Origin: Paraburkholderia agricolaris
GTDB lineage: Bacteria; Pseudomonadota; Gammaproteobacteria; Burkholderiales; Burkholderiaceae
Assembly: GCF_009455635.1 (NCBI RefSeq)
Contig: NZ_QPER01000001.1
Location: forward strand, 3,596,001 to 3,660,000
Length of the DNA stretch: 64,000 nucleotides
Reading direction: 5' to 3'
Of this stretch, positions 46,758-55,480 are shown in pieces. The notes under the pieces were generated by a model. That model ran no database searches, had not been told where the DNA came from, and saw only the letters and a list, made by a program, of their open reading frames with translations. A program made the translations under genes and the position numbers. How positions within the stretch are numbered: position 1 is the first letter of the stretch; every line of letters begins with the position of its first letter.

Positions 46758-49700
46758 TTACAACGCCACCGTCTCCGGTATAGGGGGAAGAAAGCCCGCG
46801 TCGCGCAGATAGCCGATGTAAAGCCGGATCATCGCGCCGTAGTCGGTCGTCAACGCCACGCCGTGCCGCGCAAGCTCGGTCAACGTGTCGATCTGCTCGA
46901 CCGGCAACGGTGCGGCGGAAAGGTCACCGGTATAGAAGTCGCGAATCAGCGCCAAACCGTTCGACGCATCGAGACCCGCCAGACGCCGCTGCCAGTCGGC
47001 CGGCACCTGTGCCTCGGCATGCAAGCCACAAGCAGCGAACACAGCAAACCACTGACGCAAGGACAGGGCGAACGGATTGTTCAGGTTCGCCACGCGGATG
47101 CCGGCACGCGGATGCAGCACCATTGCCGTCAGCGCGCTCGCGAGCTGATCGACCGGCATCATCTCGACTTCCCGCGCCGTTTCCGGATAGGCACCGAGTT
47201 GCAAGCAGCCCTGAGTGAACAGCCAGAAATGGTTGCGCGCGAAATTGCTAAAACCGGTGCGGCTGTCGCCGGTGATATTGCCGGGTCGAGCAATGAGCGC
47301 CGGCAGGCCGAAGCGGCGTGCGCACTCCGCGACCCGTTGTTCGCTCACCCATTTCGTCAGCAGATAGCCGTTATCCAGCAACGGACGCGCGCGGCTCACA
47401 TGCTCGTCGATGCGCACGGCGCCCTCCAGCATCTCGCCAACCGACAGCGTCGAGACGAAACAGAACGGTTTTTGCCGCTGCGTCAGTGCGAGCCGCAGCA
47501 AAGCCTCGGTGCCGCCGACATTCGCGGCCTTCATCTCCTCGTAGCTATGCAGGTGATGGACGAATGCGCCGCAGTGCAGGATCGCGTCGACCTCCCCCGC
47601 GAGTTGCCGCCAGCGCGATGCGTCGAGTCCAAGTTGCGGCGCGGCGAGATCGGCAGGAATCACCTCGACGCGGCTGAAGTCGATCGCCAGCCCCGCCTCG
47701 CGCGCCTTCTCCTCCAATACGGCGCGGCCGGCATCAGCGCTCGCGCAGCGTTGCAGGCAAATCACCTTGTCGATCCGGGCGCACAACGCGTGCAGCAGGT
47801 AAATGCCGAGGAAACCGCTCGCGCCGGTCAGCAGCATCGTGCGAATCGGCGCTGGCTCGGCGGCCTCAGAGCAAGCTGGCGCGGCATGTTCGGCAACGAA
47901 CGGCGTCGACGCATCGGCAATCGCGCGCTCGATCATGTCCTCGTGACCACCGTGCGCGAGCGTCGCGACGGTCGGCGAGCGGTAAAACTCAGCCATCGCA
48001 AAATCGATGCCGAGCGTTTCGCGCAATTGCGCCTGCATCCGCCCCGCCAGAATCGAATTGCCGCCGAGCCGAAAGAAACTGTCGTCGCGGCCGATGCCGG
48101 AAACGCGCAGCAGCACCTGCCAGATTCCGGCGATGCATTGCTCGACGCCTTCGCGCGGCGGTGTGCCGCTTGCGCGTGAGGGCGCGGGCAACGCCTTGCG
48201 ATCATGTTTGCCGTTCGGCGACGCCGGCAGCGCGTCCAGCCGGATGAAACACGCCGGCACCATGTAGTCGGGCAGCGCCTGCGACACATGGCGGCGCAGC
48301 GTGTCTTCATCGGGCACCGCACCGTCTTCGTTCGATCCGGCAACGCCGACGTAATACGCAGCCAGATAGCGCGCGTCACCTTCGCCCCACACGCGACACG
48401 CGGCATGCGCGACACCGGACGCGGTCGCGATGCAATTCTCGATCTCGCCGAGTTCGATGCGAAAGCCACGCAGCTTGACCTGCTCGTCGTTGCGGCCAAG
48501 GTATTCGATCGTGCCGTCGGAGAGAAAACGGCCGAGGTCGCCCGTCCGGTACATCAGCGCGTACGGTGCATCGCGAAACGGATCGACCACGAACCGTTCC
48601 ATCGTCATGGCCGACTGGTTGATATAGCCGCGCGCCAGATTTTCGCCGCCGATGTAGATTTCACCGACCGTGCCGGGCGGCGCCAGTTGCCGCTGCGCAT
48701 TCAGCAGATAGAGCCGGTAACCCGGCAGCGGCTTGCCGATGATGCGGCTCGGCCCACCCGGCAACACGTGTCCGCACGAGGCCATCACCGTGATTTCGGT
48801 GGGACCGTACAGGCTGAATAGCCGCGTGTGTTCACTCCACCAGGCAGCGCTCGGTTCGTCCAGCGTATCGCCGCCGAATCCAAGCAGTTGCAGATCGGGT
48901 AGCGGCTCGCGCGGCAGGCTCTGCACCACTACCGGTGCAAGCGAAGCATGCGTGACGCGCTCCGCTTTCAGCAAGCTGTGCAACAAGCGCGGATCGCGGC
49001 GCGCCTGCTCCGGCAACACGATGAGCGTGCCGCCGTGCAGCAGCGCGAGAAACAGATCGAGCACGCTTGCGTCGAAATTGGTGGACGCCGCCAAGGTGCT
49101 GATGCTGCCCGGCGCATAGCCGAGCGCGCGACTCGCGGCGGCCACCATTCGAACCACGCTGTGATGTTCGACCAGCACACCCTTCGGCTTGCCGGTCGAG
49201 CCCGACGTGTGGATCACATAAGCGAGCGCCTCGGGAACGACAGCCTGCTGCCGGTACGGCTGCCCCACCTGCTTCGCCAGCAGCGCCGGGTCGATCTGGT
49301 GCAATTCGCCGAGGCCGGCGGCCTCCAGCGCGAGGCGGCTCGGTTCATCGGCGAGCACCGTATCGACCGAACAGTTTTCGACGAAGTAGCGCAGGCGTTC
49401 GGCGGGATAGGCCGGGTCGAGTGGCACATACGCGCAACCGGCTTTGAGCGTGCCCAGCACGGTAGCCACCAGCAGGACGCTCTTCTGCATGCTCAAACCA
49501 ATCCGCGCACCGGCCGGCATGCGGGCTGACAAGCCGTGAGCGATAGCATCGCTAAGCGCGTCGAGTTCACGATAGCTGAGCTGCTCCTCACCACAGCGCA
49601 CGGCAACGCGCGATGCATGTGCCGCGACCACCTCGGCGAAACGCGCCGGGATCGACTGCGCTGCATCCGGCAGCGGCTCGCCGCACGCGAAGCTCAAACA

Positions 49701-52700
49701 CCGCGCATGTTGCGCATCACTCAGATAGGCAAGTTCGCCGACCGGCGTGTCAGGCTGACGAGCAGCGGCATCGCAGAGCGTCATGAACACCTCCGCCATC
49801 CGCTCAACCGAAGCCTCATGCAGCACCGAACTGTCGTATTCGAAGCGTCCGTCCAGCCCACCATCGGGCCGCACATAGAAAATCGCCGACAGGTCCGCTT
49901 TCGACGTCAGCGGAGGGCGTTCCTCGGCGTAATAAGCCGCTCCGCCGATATGGCCGTTCAGCTCAATGCCGTTTTGCAGACTGAAGATCGTGTTCAGCGC
50001 ACCGAGCTGATCGTTGTCCGTGTCGTAAGGCGTGGCGAGCAGATGATCGCGGTCGTCGAGCATCTGCCGTTGCACCGCACGCGCCAGTTCGCCGAACCCT
50101 TGCCGCGTGTCGATGCGCTGCACCAGCACGGCCATCGACACGAACATGCCGTAGATCTGCTCGCTGCCGGGAACATCGCGGCCCGCATACGGATAGGCAC
50201 AGGCCAGTTGCTGCTGGCCACTCACGCGCCACAGCCAGATAAGATACAGCGCGAATAGCAGAGGCGGCAACGTCATGTCGTGCGCATCGGCAATCTGCTT
50301 CAGGCGTCGCACCTGGGCCGGCCGTACATGTAGCGCCAACGAGCGGTTGGCGTTAGGTTCGCGCTGCAATGCGTCGAACGGCAATTCCGTGCGCAAGGCA
50401 AGCGTGTCGAGCTTGCGTGTCCAGTACTCACGCGCGGTGGCAAAACGCGGCGATTGCACTAATTGCTGCGCCCAACGACCGTGGTCGAACCACGAGAGCC
50501 GCTCTTCTGAAACCGGCTGGCCTTCGTAGCGCAACGTCAATTCATCGAGCAACAGTTTGAACGACCAGCCGTCGAAGATCGCGTGATGAATGCAGAGCAG
50601 CAAAGTGGTGCGGCTCTCTCGCGGGGACATGAGCAATTGCGCACGCCACAACGGCGCACAGTCGAGTGGCAAATTCACTGCGCGCATGGCATCGGCATAC
50701 GCTTCGATCGCGCCGGCATCACAGCTCTCTAAAGGAACGGATATAGGCGCGGGCGAATCCACCAGGTTGGCGGTTTCGCCCGGCAGCAGCCACAACTGTC
50801 CGCCACGTTCCGCGAAGCTCGCGGTGAAGATGGGGTTATGCGCGAATACGCCGACGAGCGCCTGATGCAAACGCAACGGATTCGCTGCGCCGTCGAAGTC
50901 CACCCGCATCACGATGTTGTACGCGTTATCTGCAGGCTTGCCGAGCGCGCGGGTATGCATCATCCGCACGAGCCGGCTAGCTACGGGCGCGGACGTGGGC
51001 GGACCTGATTGCGCAGTTAGCGGCGGCAGCGCGGGGCCCGGTTCGACGCCCTGCCGCGCGCTTGCGCAAAAGGCGTCGAACTGCGGATGCTCGAACAGCG
51101 TCTTCAGCTTGACGGTTGCGGACAGGCTCGCGCTGACACGATTGCACACGAGCGTGGCAAGCAGCGAGTGGCCGCCCAGGTGGAAGAAGTGGCTGTCCTC
51201 CCCGACGCTGTCGAGCGGCACGCCCAGCACGTCCGACCAGATCGCTTGCACGGCCAGTTCGAAGGCGTCGAAAGCGCGCTTCGCGGAGTCGGCCGGACCG
51301 GTTTGCGGCGCCGGCAATCTGCTGCGGTCGATCTTGCCGTTCAGCGTCAAGGGCAGCGCTTCGACCGGCAGCAGGAAGGCCGGCACCATGTAATGCGCGA
51401 GTCGTTGCGCAAGACGGTTTCGCAGAATCGCAGGCTCCAGCGCGGCCCCTGCATACCAGGCCACGAGTGCCGTCCCACCCTGCCGCTCGCAGGTACCGAC
51501 ATAGGCGCTACGCACCTCCGGCTGTTCGACGATGCTGGCCTCGATTTCGCCCAGCTCGATCCGGTAGCCGCGAATCTTCACCTGAAAATCGCTGCGCCCG
51601 AGAAATTCGATCGCGCCATCCGGCTGAAAACGGCCGAGATCGCCGGAGCGGTAGAGACGTCCTGGGGCAAACGGATTCGCCCGAAACTTCTGCCCGGTTA
51701 GTTCGGGCCGCAGCAGATAGCCACGCGCAACCGCCGCGCCGCCAATGCAGATCTCGCCGATGCCGCCGAGCGGCACCGGTTCGCCTTCCTCATCGAGCAG
51801 ATGAATCTGATAGCCGGGCAGCGGATGGCCCAGTTGATTGGCGGGCTTGTCGCCGTCGAAGGTGTTTTCGGTCGCCATCACGGTGGTCTCGGTCGGGCCG
51901 TAGATGTTCGACAGGCGCAGCATGCCGGACCAGAAGCGGATCGTCTCGTCGTCGCTCGCTTCACCGCCACAGAGAATCGTGTCCAGATGCGGCAGCGCGC
52001 GCCGTGGCAGCAGCTTCAGAATCGCCGGCGGCAGGAACGCATGCGTGATGCGTTCGCCGTCGAGGAAGGCGGACAGTGCGTCAGCATCGGTGCGCACCGC
52101 TTCGGGCGCGACGATCAGATGGCCGCCGTGCGTCAGCGGATTGAAAATCTCCAGCACGCTGGCGTCGAAATTGACGGACGCGAACTGCAGCCAGCGCGTG
52201 CTCGCGTCACGCCGGTAGCGGCCCGTCAGCGAGGCGATCAGGTGCGCCAGCATGCCGCGCTCGATGACCACGCCCTTGGGTTTGCCCGTCGTGCCCGAGG
52301 TGTAGATCACGTAGGCGGTGCGTTGCGGATCGAGCGGCGCGCCTGGCGCGGAAGCCGATCCAGCCAACCCGGCCGGCGGGCCTGTCAGCAGATCGTCGAT
52401 CCGGTATAGCGCGCAATCGACCAGCGCGCTCAAACGCTCGTGGGTTGCCGCATCGACAATCACGGCGCGCAGTTGCGCATCCTTGACGATGTAGCGCAAG
52501 CGCTCATCCGGCATCTGCGGGTCGAGCGGCAGGTAGCCCGCGCCATGGGTGAGCACGCCAAGCATGGCCGGAACGATGCACGCGCCACGCGAAATGCAAA
52601 TGCCGATCAACGTGTCCCGTCCATCAGACATGTCCGGCGCATTCGGCGCATTCGGTTCAAGCGCGGCCAGGGCTGCGCTCACGCGTTCGGTGGCGAGCGC

Positions 52701-54137
52701 CAGTTGCGCGTAGGTGAACGCAGCGTCCGGGCCGCTGACCGCGGGATGCGCGGCGTGCTCGCGGGCCGCCTGTGCGAACAGATCGAGCACGTCGCGCGCG
52801 GGTACGGCAAGCGAACCGCCATCGGACCACGCCGCGCAATGGCGTCGCAACACCGGCGTATACAGATCAATCGCATCGACCTTCTGCCCGAGACTCTCGC
52901 CGACGCGCCCGAGCAGCGCCGTCAGATGCCCGAACGCGAGACGCAAGCCGTCGAGTTCCTGGGGATAGCGGCTGTGCACGTGCAACGCGATCTCTTCACG
53001 CACGTCGAGATAGACGCCGATGTCCTCGTGCGAGAAACGGCGCGAGTACGGCGCCAGCAAGGTCGCGGACAAGGTGCCGAGCATGAGTGCGTCGTAGGGC
53101 AAGCTGTCGGTTTCGCACACCACGTTGGTCCCACGCACGAAACCCGGTTCGCGCCGCTCGATGTCGTACAGCACCTCAAAGGCCGGAAGTTCGGCGTGAA
53201 AATCCGCCATCTCGGCGCGCGCCGCCGCGTGCCGAAGAAACTGCCGCAGCGTCATCGTGTCGTCGAAGTCGGTTTTCAGGAAGCGCCGCCGTTCGTCGAA
53301 ACCGATCGTCTCGTCGCGTTGACAGCGGCCGCGCTGGTGATGCGCGGTAAGCACCGCGCGGCTGCCGGTCATGCGGTGCAGCAGCACGTGAACACACAGT
53401 TTGATCAGCAGATCGGGGGCGACGCCGAGCGTATGGGCCTCACTGCGCAAAGCAGCGGCTGTCCGCGCATCGAGGCGCAGCGTAAAGCTGCTGTCGGCGA
53501 GCGCATTTTGCCTGCGCGGCGCGTGCCATTCGAACGAAGCGTCGCCCAGTTGGCCAATCCAGAAATCGAGGTCGGTCTGCAAACGGTCATTCGCGAGGAG
53601 CTCACGCTCGGCGTCGAGCAGGCCTTGCTGATCGATGCCGAGCGGTGCGACCGGCGCTGTGCCGCAATAGGTCCGCGAAAGCGCATCGAACAACGGCCTC
53701 AGCGAAAAACGGTCGAGCAAAGCAGGATGGCAGGCGAACACCAGATAACTCTGGGCGCCGGCGCGCAGCAGCGTGAACGCCCACGGCAGCCCGGCGTCCA
53801 GCCGGAAGGCACGCGCGCACAGGCCGTCGATCAAGGACAGCACAGCGGCTTCGTCGCGCTCGTCACGCTTGTCACACTCGTCACGCCGGTCAAGATCGAT
53901 GACGTTCAGCTGTGCTCCCACATCGCGGCGGATGACCCAATGCGCGCCCTGTTCGGTGTCGACGAGCCGGTAGGCAAGCGGCCGGCAGTGCGCCACTAGC
54001 TGTGTCACGGCAGCGGACAGCCGCTCGACGTCCGGACAGCCGTCGATGCGGTAAACGGCACAGAGATTGGAGCCCGCGGCGGCATGCGCCAGAGTGCGGG
54101 ATTGCGTGCGCGTCAGCGCAAAGGAAGTGTGTTCCAA
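46758..54137 (-). CDS. Non-ribosomal peptide synthetase, C-A-T-C-A-T-R
   Basis: A 2459-residue assembly line with two modules and a reductive release domain. C1 (about 1-430) has CHPALLD (136-142) where HHxxxDG is expected, so it is probably inactive or specialised. A1 (about 450-955) has YTSGTTGKPKG, IYGPTET and NGKIDR. T1 has its phosphopantetheine Ser at 991 (GGHSL). C2 (about 1045-1480) has an intact HHAIFDG (1184-1190). A2 (about 1490-1990) has HTSGSTGKPKG, LYGPTEI and NGKHDRK. T2 Ser is at 2028 (GGNSI). R (about 2095-2455) is a thioester reductase with TGASGFLG (about 2102) and YLLTK (2258-2262). No epimerase, methylase or thioesterase domain. Product unknown; a reduced dipeptide is predicted. 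Confidence 0.93.
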   Translation of the reverse strand: MEHTSFALTRTQSRTLAHAAAGSNLCAVYRIDGCPDVERLSAAVTQLVAHCRPLAYRLVDTEQGAHWVIRRDVGAQLNVIDLDRRDECDKRDERDEAAVLSLIDGLCARAFRLDAGLPWAFTLLRAGAQSYLVFACHPALLDRFSLRPLFDALSRTYCGTAPVAPLGIDQQGLLDAERELLANDRLQTDLDFWIGQLGDASFEWHAPRRQNALADSSFTLRLDARTAAALRSEAHTLGVAPDLLIKLCVHVLLHRMTGSRAVLTAHHQRGRCQRDETIGFDERRRFLKTDFDDTMTLRQFLRHAAARAEMADFHAELPAFEVLYDIERREPGFVRGTNVVCETDSLPYDALMLGTLSATLLAPYSRRFSHEDIGVYLDVREEIALHVHSRYPQELDGLRLAFGHLTALLGRVGESLGQKVDAIDLYTPVLRRHCAAWSDGGSLAVPARDVLDLFAQAAREHAAHPAVSGPDAAFTYAQLALATERVSAALAALEPNAPNAPDMSDGRDTLIGICISRGACIVPAMLGVLTHGAGYLPLDPQMPDERLRYIVKDAQLRAVIVDAATHERLSALVDCALYRIDDLLTGPPAGLAGSASAPGAPLDPQRTAYVIYTSGTTGKPKGVVIERGMLAHLIASLTGRYRRDASTRWLQFASVNFDASVLEIFNPLTHGGHLIVAPEAVRTDADALSAFLDGERITHAFLPPAILKLLPRRALPHLDTILCGGEASDDETIRFWSGMLRLSNIYGPTETTVMATENTFDGDKPANQLGHPLPGYQIHLLDEEGEPVPLGGIGEICIGGAAVARGYLLRPELTGQKFRANPFAPGRLYRSGDLGRFQPDGAIEFLGRSDFQVKIRGYRIELGEIEASIVEQPEVRSAYVGTCERQGGTALVAWYAGAALEPAILRNRLAQRLAHYMVPAFLLPVEALPLTLNGKIDRSRLPAPQTGPADSAKRAFDAFELAVQAIWSDVLGVPLDSVGEDSHFFHLGGHSLLATLVCNRVSASLSATVKLKTLFEHPQFDAFCASARQGVEPGPALPPLTAQSGPPTSAPVASRLVRMMHTRALGKPADNAYNIVMRVDFDGAANPLRLHQALVGVFAHNPIFTASFAERGGQLWLLPGETANLVDSPAPISVPLESCDAGAIEAYADAMRAVNLPLDCAPLWRAQLLMSPRESRTTLLLCIHHAIFDGWSFKLLLDELTLRYEGQPVSEERLSWFDHGRWAQQLVQSPRFATAREYWTRKLDTLALRTELPFDALQREPNANRSLALHVRPAQVRRLKQIADAHDMTLPPLLFALYLIWLWRVSGQQQLACAYPYAGRDVPGSEQIYGMFVSMAVLVQRIDTRQGFGELARAVQRQMLDDRDHLLATPYDTDNDQLGALNTIFSLQNGIELNGHIGGAAYYAEERPPLTSKADLSAIFYVRPDGGLDGRFEYDSSVLHEASVERMAEVFMTLCDAAARQPDTPVGELAYLSDAQHARCLSFACGEPLPDAAQSIPARFAEVVAAHASRVAVRCGEEQLSYRELDALSDAIAHGLSARMPAGARIGLSMQKSVLLVATVLGTLKAGCAYVPLDPAYPAERLRYFVENCSVDTVLADEPSRLALEAAGLGELHQIDPALLAKQVGQPYRQQAVVPEALAYVIHTSGSTGKPKGVLVEHHSVVRMVAAASRALGYAPGSISTLAASTNFDASVLDLFLALLHGGTLIVLPEQARRDPRLLHSLLKAERVTHASLAPVVVQSLPREPLPDLQLLGFGGDTLDEPSAAWWSEHTRLFSLYGPTEITVMASCGHVLPGGPSRIIGKPLPGYRLYLLNAQRQLAPPGTVGEIYIGGENLARGYINQSAMTMERFVVDPFRDAPYALMYRTGDLGRFLSDGTIEYLGRNDEQVKLRGFRIELGEIENCIATASGVAHAACRVWGEGDARYLAAYYVGVAGSNEDGAVPDEDTLRRHVSQALPDYMVPACFIRLDALPASPNGKHDRKALPAPSRASGTPPREGVEQCIAGIWQVLLRVSGIGRDDSFFRLGGNSILAGRMQAQLRETLGIDFAMAEFYRSPTVATLAHGGHEDMIERAIADASTPFVAEHAAPACSEAAEPAPIRTMLLTGASGFLGIYLLHALCARIDKVICLQRCASADAGRAVLEEKAREAGLAIDFSRVEVIPADLAAPQLGLDASRWRQLAGEVDAILHCGAFVHHLHSYEEMKAANVGGTEALLRLALTQRQKPFCFVSTLSVGEMLEGAVRIDEHVSRARPLLDNGYLLTKWVSEQRVAECARRFGLPALIARPGNITGDSRTGFSNFARNHFWLFTQGCLQLGAYPETAREVEMMPVDQLASALTAMVLHPRAGIRVANLNNPFALSLRQWFAVFAACGLHAEAQVPADWQRRLAGLDASNGLALIRDFYTGDLSAAPLPVEQIDTLTELARHGVALTTDYGAMIRLYIGYLRDAGFLPPIPETVAL

Positions 54138-54530
54138 ACGATACCTCGTTGTCGGGGTGGACAGGACCGATCGGCTCGCATAAGCGCCGGCCGCGCGCGA
54201 CTCATGACCGCGCTGCGGCGCTTCGCCAGATGGTCGGGCCCACGCTATTGACGTGAGGTTGTCGTCACCATAGGAAAACTCTTAGAACTCCTGCTGTGTG
54301 TGGACCGGTATTAACACTCTTTGATCAAACACGGCTTATGTCAGGCGGATCGCATCAGACTGAATGCGCTCATGCAGACGACAGAAAGGCAATGGAAAGA
54401 ACACCACGCGCAACGCGCAAGCGAACCGGATCGCAGGGCACCGGACCGGCACACAGGGCGAACGACAATTGCATCCTGGCGCTTTTTGACTACCATCAAG
54501 TTAGACCCTGTCCCAATGCTTTCCACAACG
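54138..54530. other. Divergent intergenic region upstream of the NRPS
   Basis: About 390 bases between the NRPS and the TonB-C-like gene, expected to contain promoters for both. No clear sigma70 box pair or lux-box-like palindrome was found. The frame of the TonB-like protein stays open upstream to 54321, so its true start may lie anywhere in 54321-54618. Confidence 0.4.
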
Positions 54531-55088
54531 ATGCTCATCCGTACGCGTCACCTTCGTCGCTTGACCGGGCCCTGCGCTTGCCGCGTCGGCGGATCGTTAT
54601 TGCAAGCACATCGGGCGATGTCGGTATCGGTTTTGACCGTAGCGTCGACGCTGGTGCTTGCGGTCATGGCGGGCTGCACCATCACGCCGCCTGATCGCCC
54701 GCTCGTCATCACGCCGGCCGCCGCCGTCAATAGCGCGACGCTCGATCAATACCGCAGCGCGGTCGCCAGACGCATCATCGACCGCAGTCCGTCCTATGTG
54801 CTGCACGGCACACCGCAAGCCATGCTGCGCTCGCTGGTGGTGGTGTCGTTCACGGTGGATCGCAATGGCCAGGTGCTGCAGTCGTCGGTGTATCGCACCA
54901 ATGGCGACGACGAAGCCGAGAGCACCGCGCTCGCCACCTTGCGGCGCGCCTCGCCGCTGCCGCAACCGCCTGGCGTATTGCTGAATGGCCGCGGGCAACT
55001 CGAACTGTTCGAGGACTGGCTCTTCAACGACAACGGCAAATTCCAGTTGCGCGAGTTCGCCTCGCCGCAAGCGCAGACCATCGAGTAA
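54531..55088 (+). CDS. Putative lipoprotein with a TonB C-terminal-like domain
   Basis: About 185 residues from the start chosen here. After a basic n-region, a hydrophobic stretch ends in LVLAVMAGC (lipobox), then a periplasmic part. The C-terminal segment LRSLVVVSFTVDRNGQVLQSSVYRTNGDD followed by ATLRRASPLPQPP is the TonB-C fold pattern (strand-strand-helix-proline). There is no Pro/Lys-rich spacer or membrane-spanning N-terminus typical of true TonB, so it is a TonB-like lipoprotein rather than an energy transducer. Start codons at 54516, 54531 and 54618 are all weakly supported. Confidence 0.72.
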   Translation: MLIRTRHLRRLTGPCACRVGGSLLQAHRAMSVSVLTVASTLVLAVMAGCTITPPDRPLVITPAAAVNSATLDQYRSAVARRIIDRSPSYVLHGTPQAMLRSLVVVSFTVDRNGQVLQSSVYRTNGDDEAESTALATLRRASPLPQPPGVLLNGRGQLELFEDWLFNDNGKFQLREFASPQAQTIE

Positions 55089-55480
55089 GCGGCGCGCCGG
55101 CGCAGTGAAAGCGGCAGAACGCGAGACCGGCCCCGCCCTGCCTTGCTGCGTTGTGGACGCGCTCGCTATAATTTTCCGACTCCCCAAGCCGGATCCCTCC
55201 GGCATGGCGCGCGCCGCCCGCTTACCCGTTGGCGCGGCGCGCGCCCGATTGCAGCACCGCCGCGCCACCCGCGCAGGCCGCCTGCCTGATATACGAACGA
55301 CGCTGACGGCTAACTGCTGCCGTTGTAAGCTGTCGCATCGTCGCCCGCGCCGGGCATGGCTTCAACCGCCAGCAAGACGCGCCGAAGCGCACGAACCTAA
55401 ACAAAGATGCCGGCTGATCACGCGCCGCCCGCACATAAAAGTACGGCGTCCAACGGCATCACGACACTCGGAGACCCTGC
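55089..55480. other. Intergenic region with long leader before the MFS gene
   Basis: About 390 bases without a supported gene. A promoter at 55143-55172 (separate entry) would give an untranslated leader of roughly 300 bases for the MFS transporter, or drive a short untranslated RNA. Confidence 0.45.
55143..55172 (+). promoter_or_regulatory. Sigma-70-type promoter
   Basis: -35 TTGCTG (55143-55148), 18-base spacer, -10 TATAAT (55167-55172, perfect). The -10 is strong; the -35 matches three of six bases. Confidence 0.5.

Noticed and set aside
52440..53999. 519-codon open frame antisense to the NRPS
   Set aside because: Shadow of C1 and A1 coding sequence; no family features.
54531..55088. TonB-like gene as evidence that the NRPS makes a siderophore
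   Set aside because: The protein is a lipoprotein lacking a real TonB architecture, there is no TonB-dependent receptor, and the NRPS has no hydroxybenzoate or hydroxamate chemistry.
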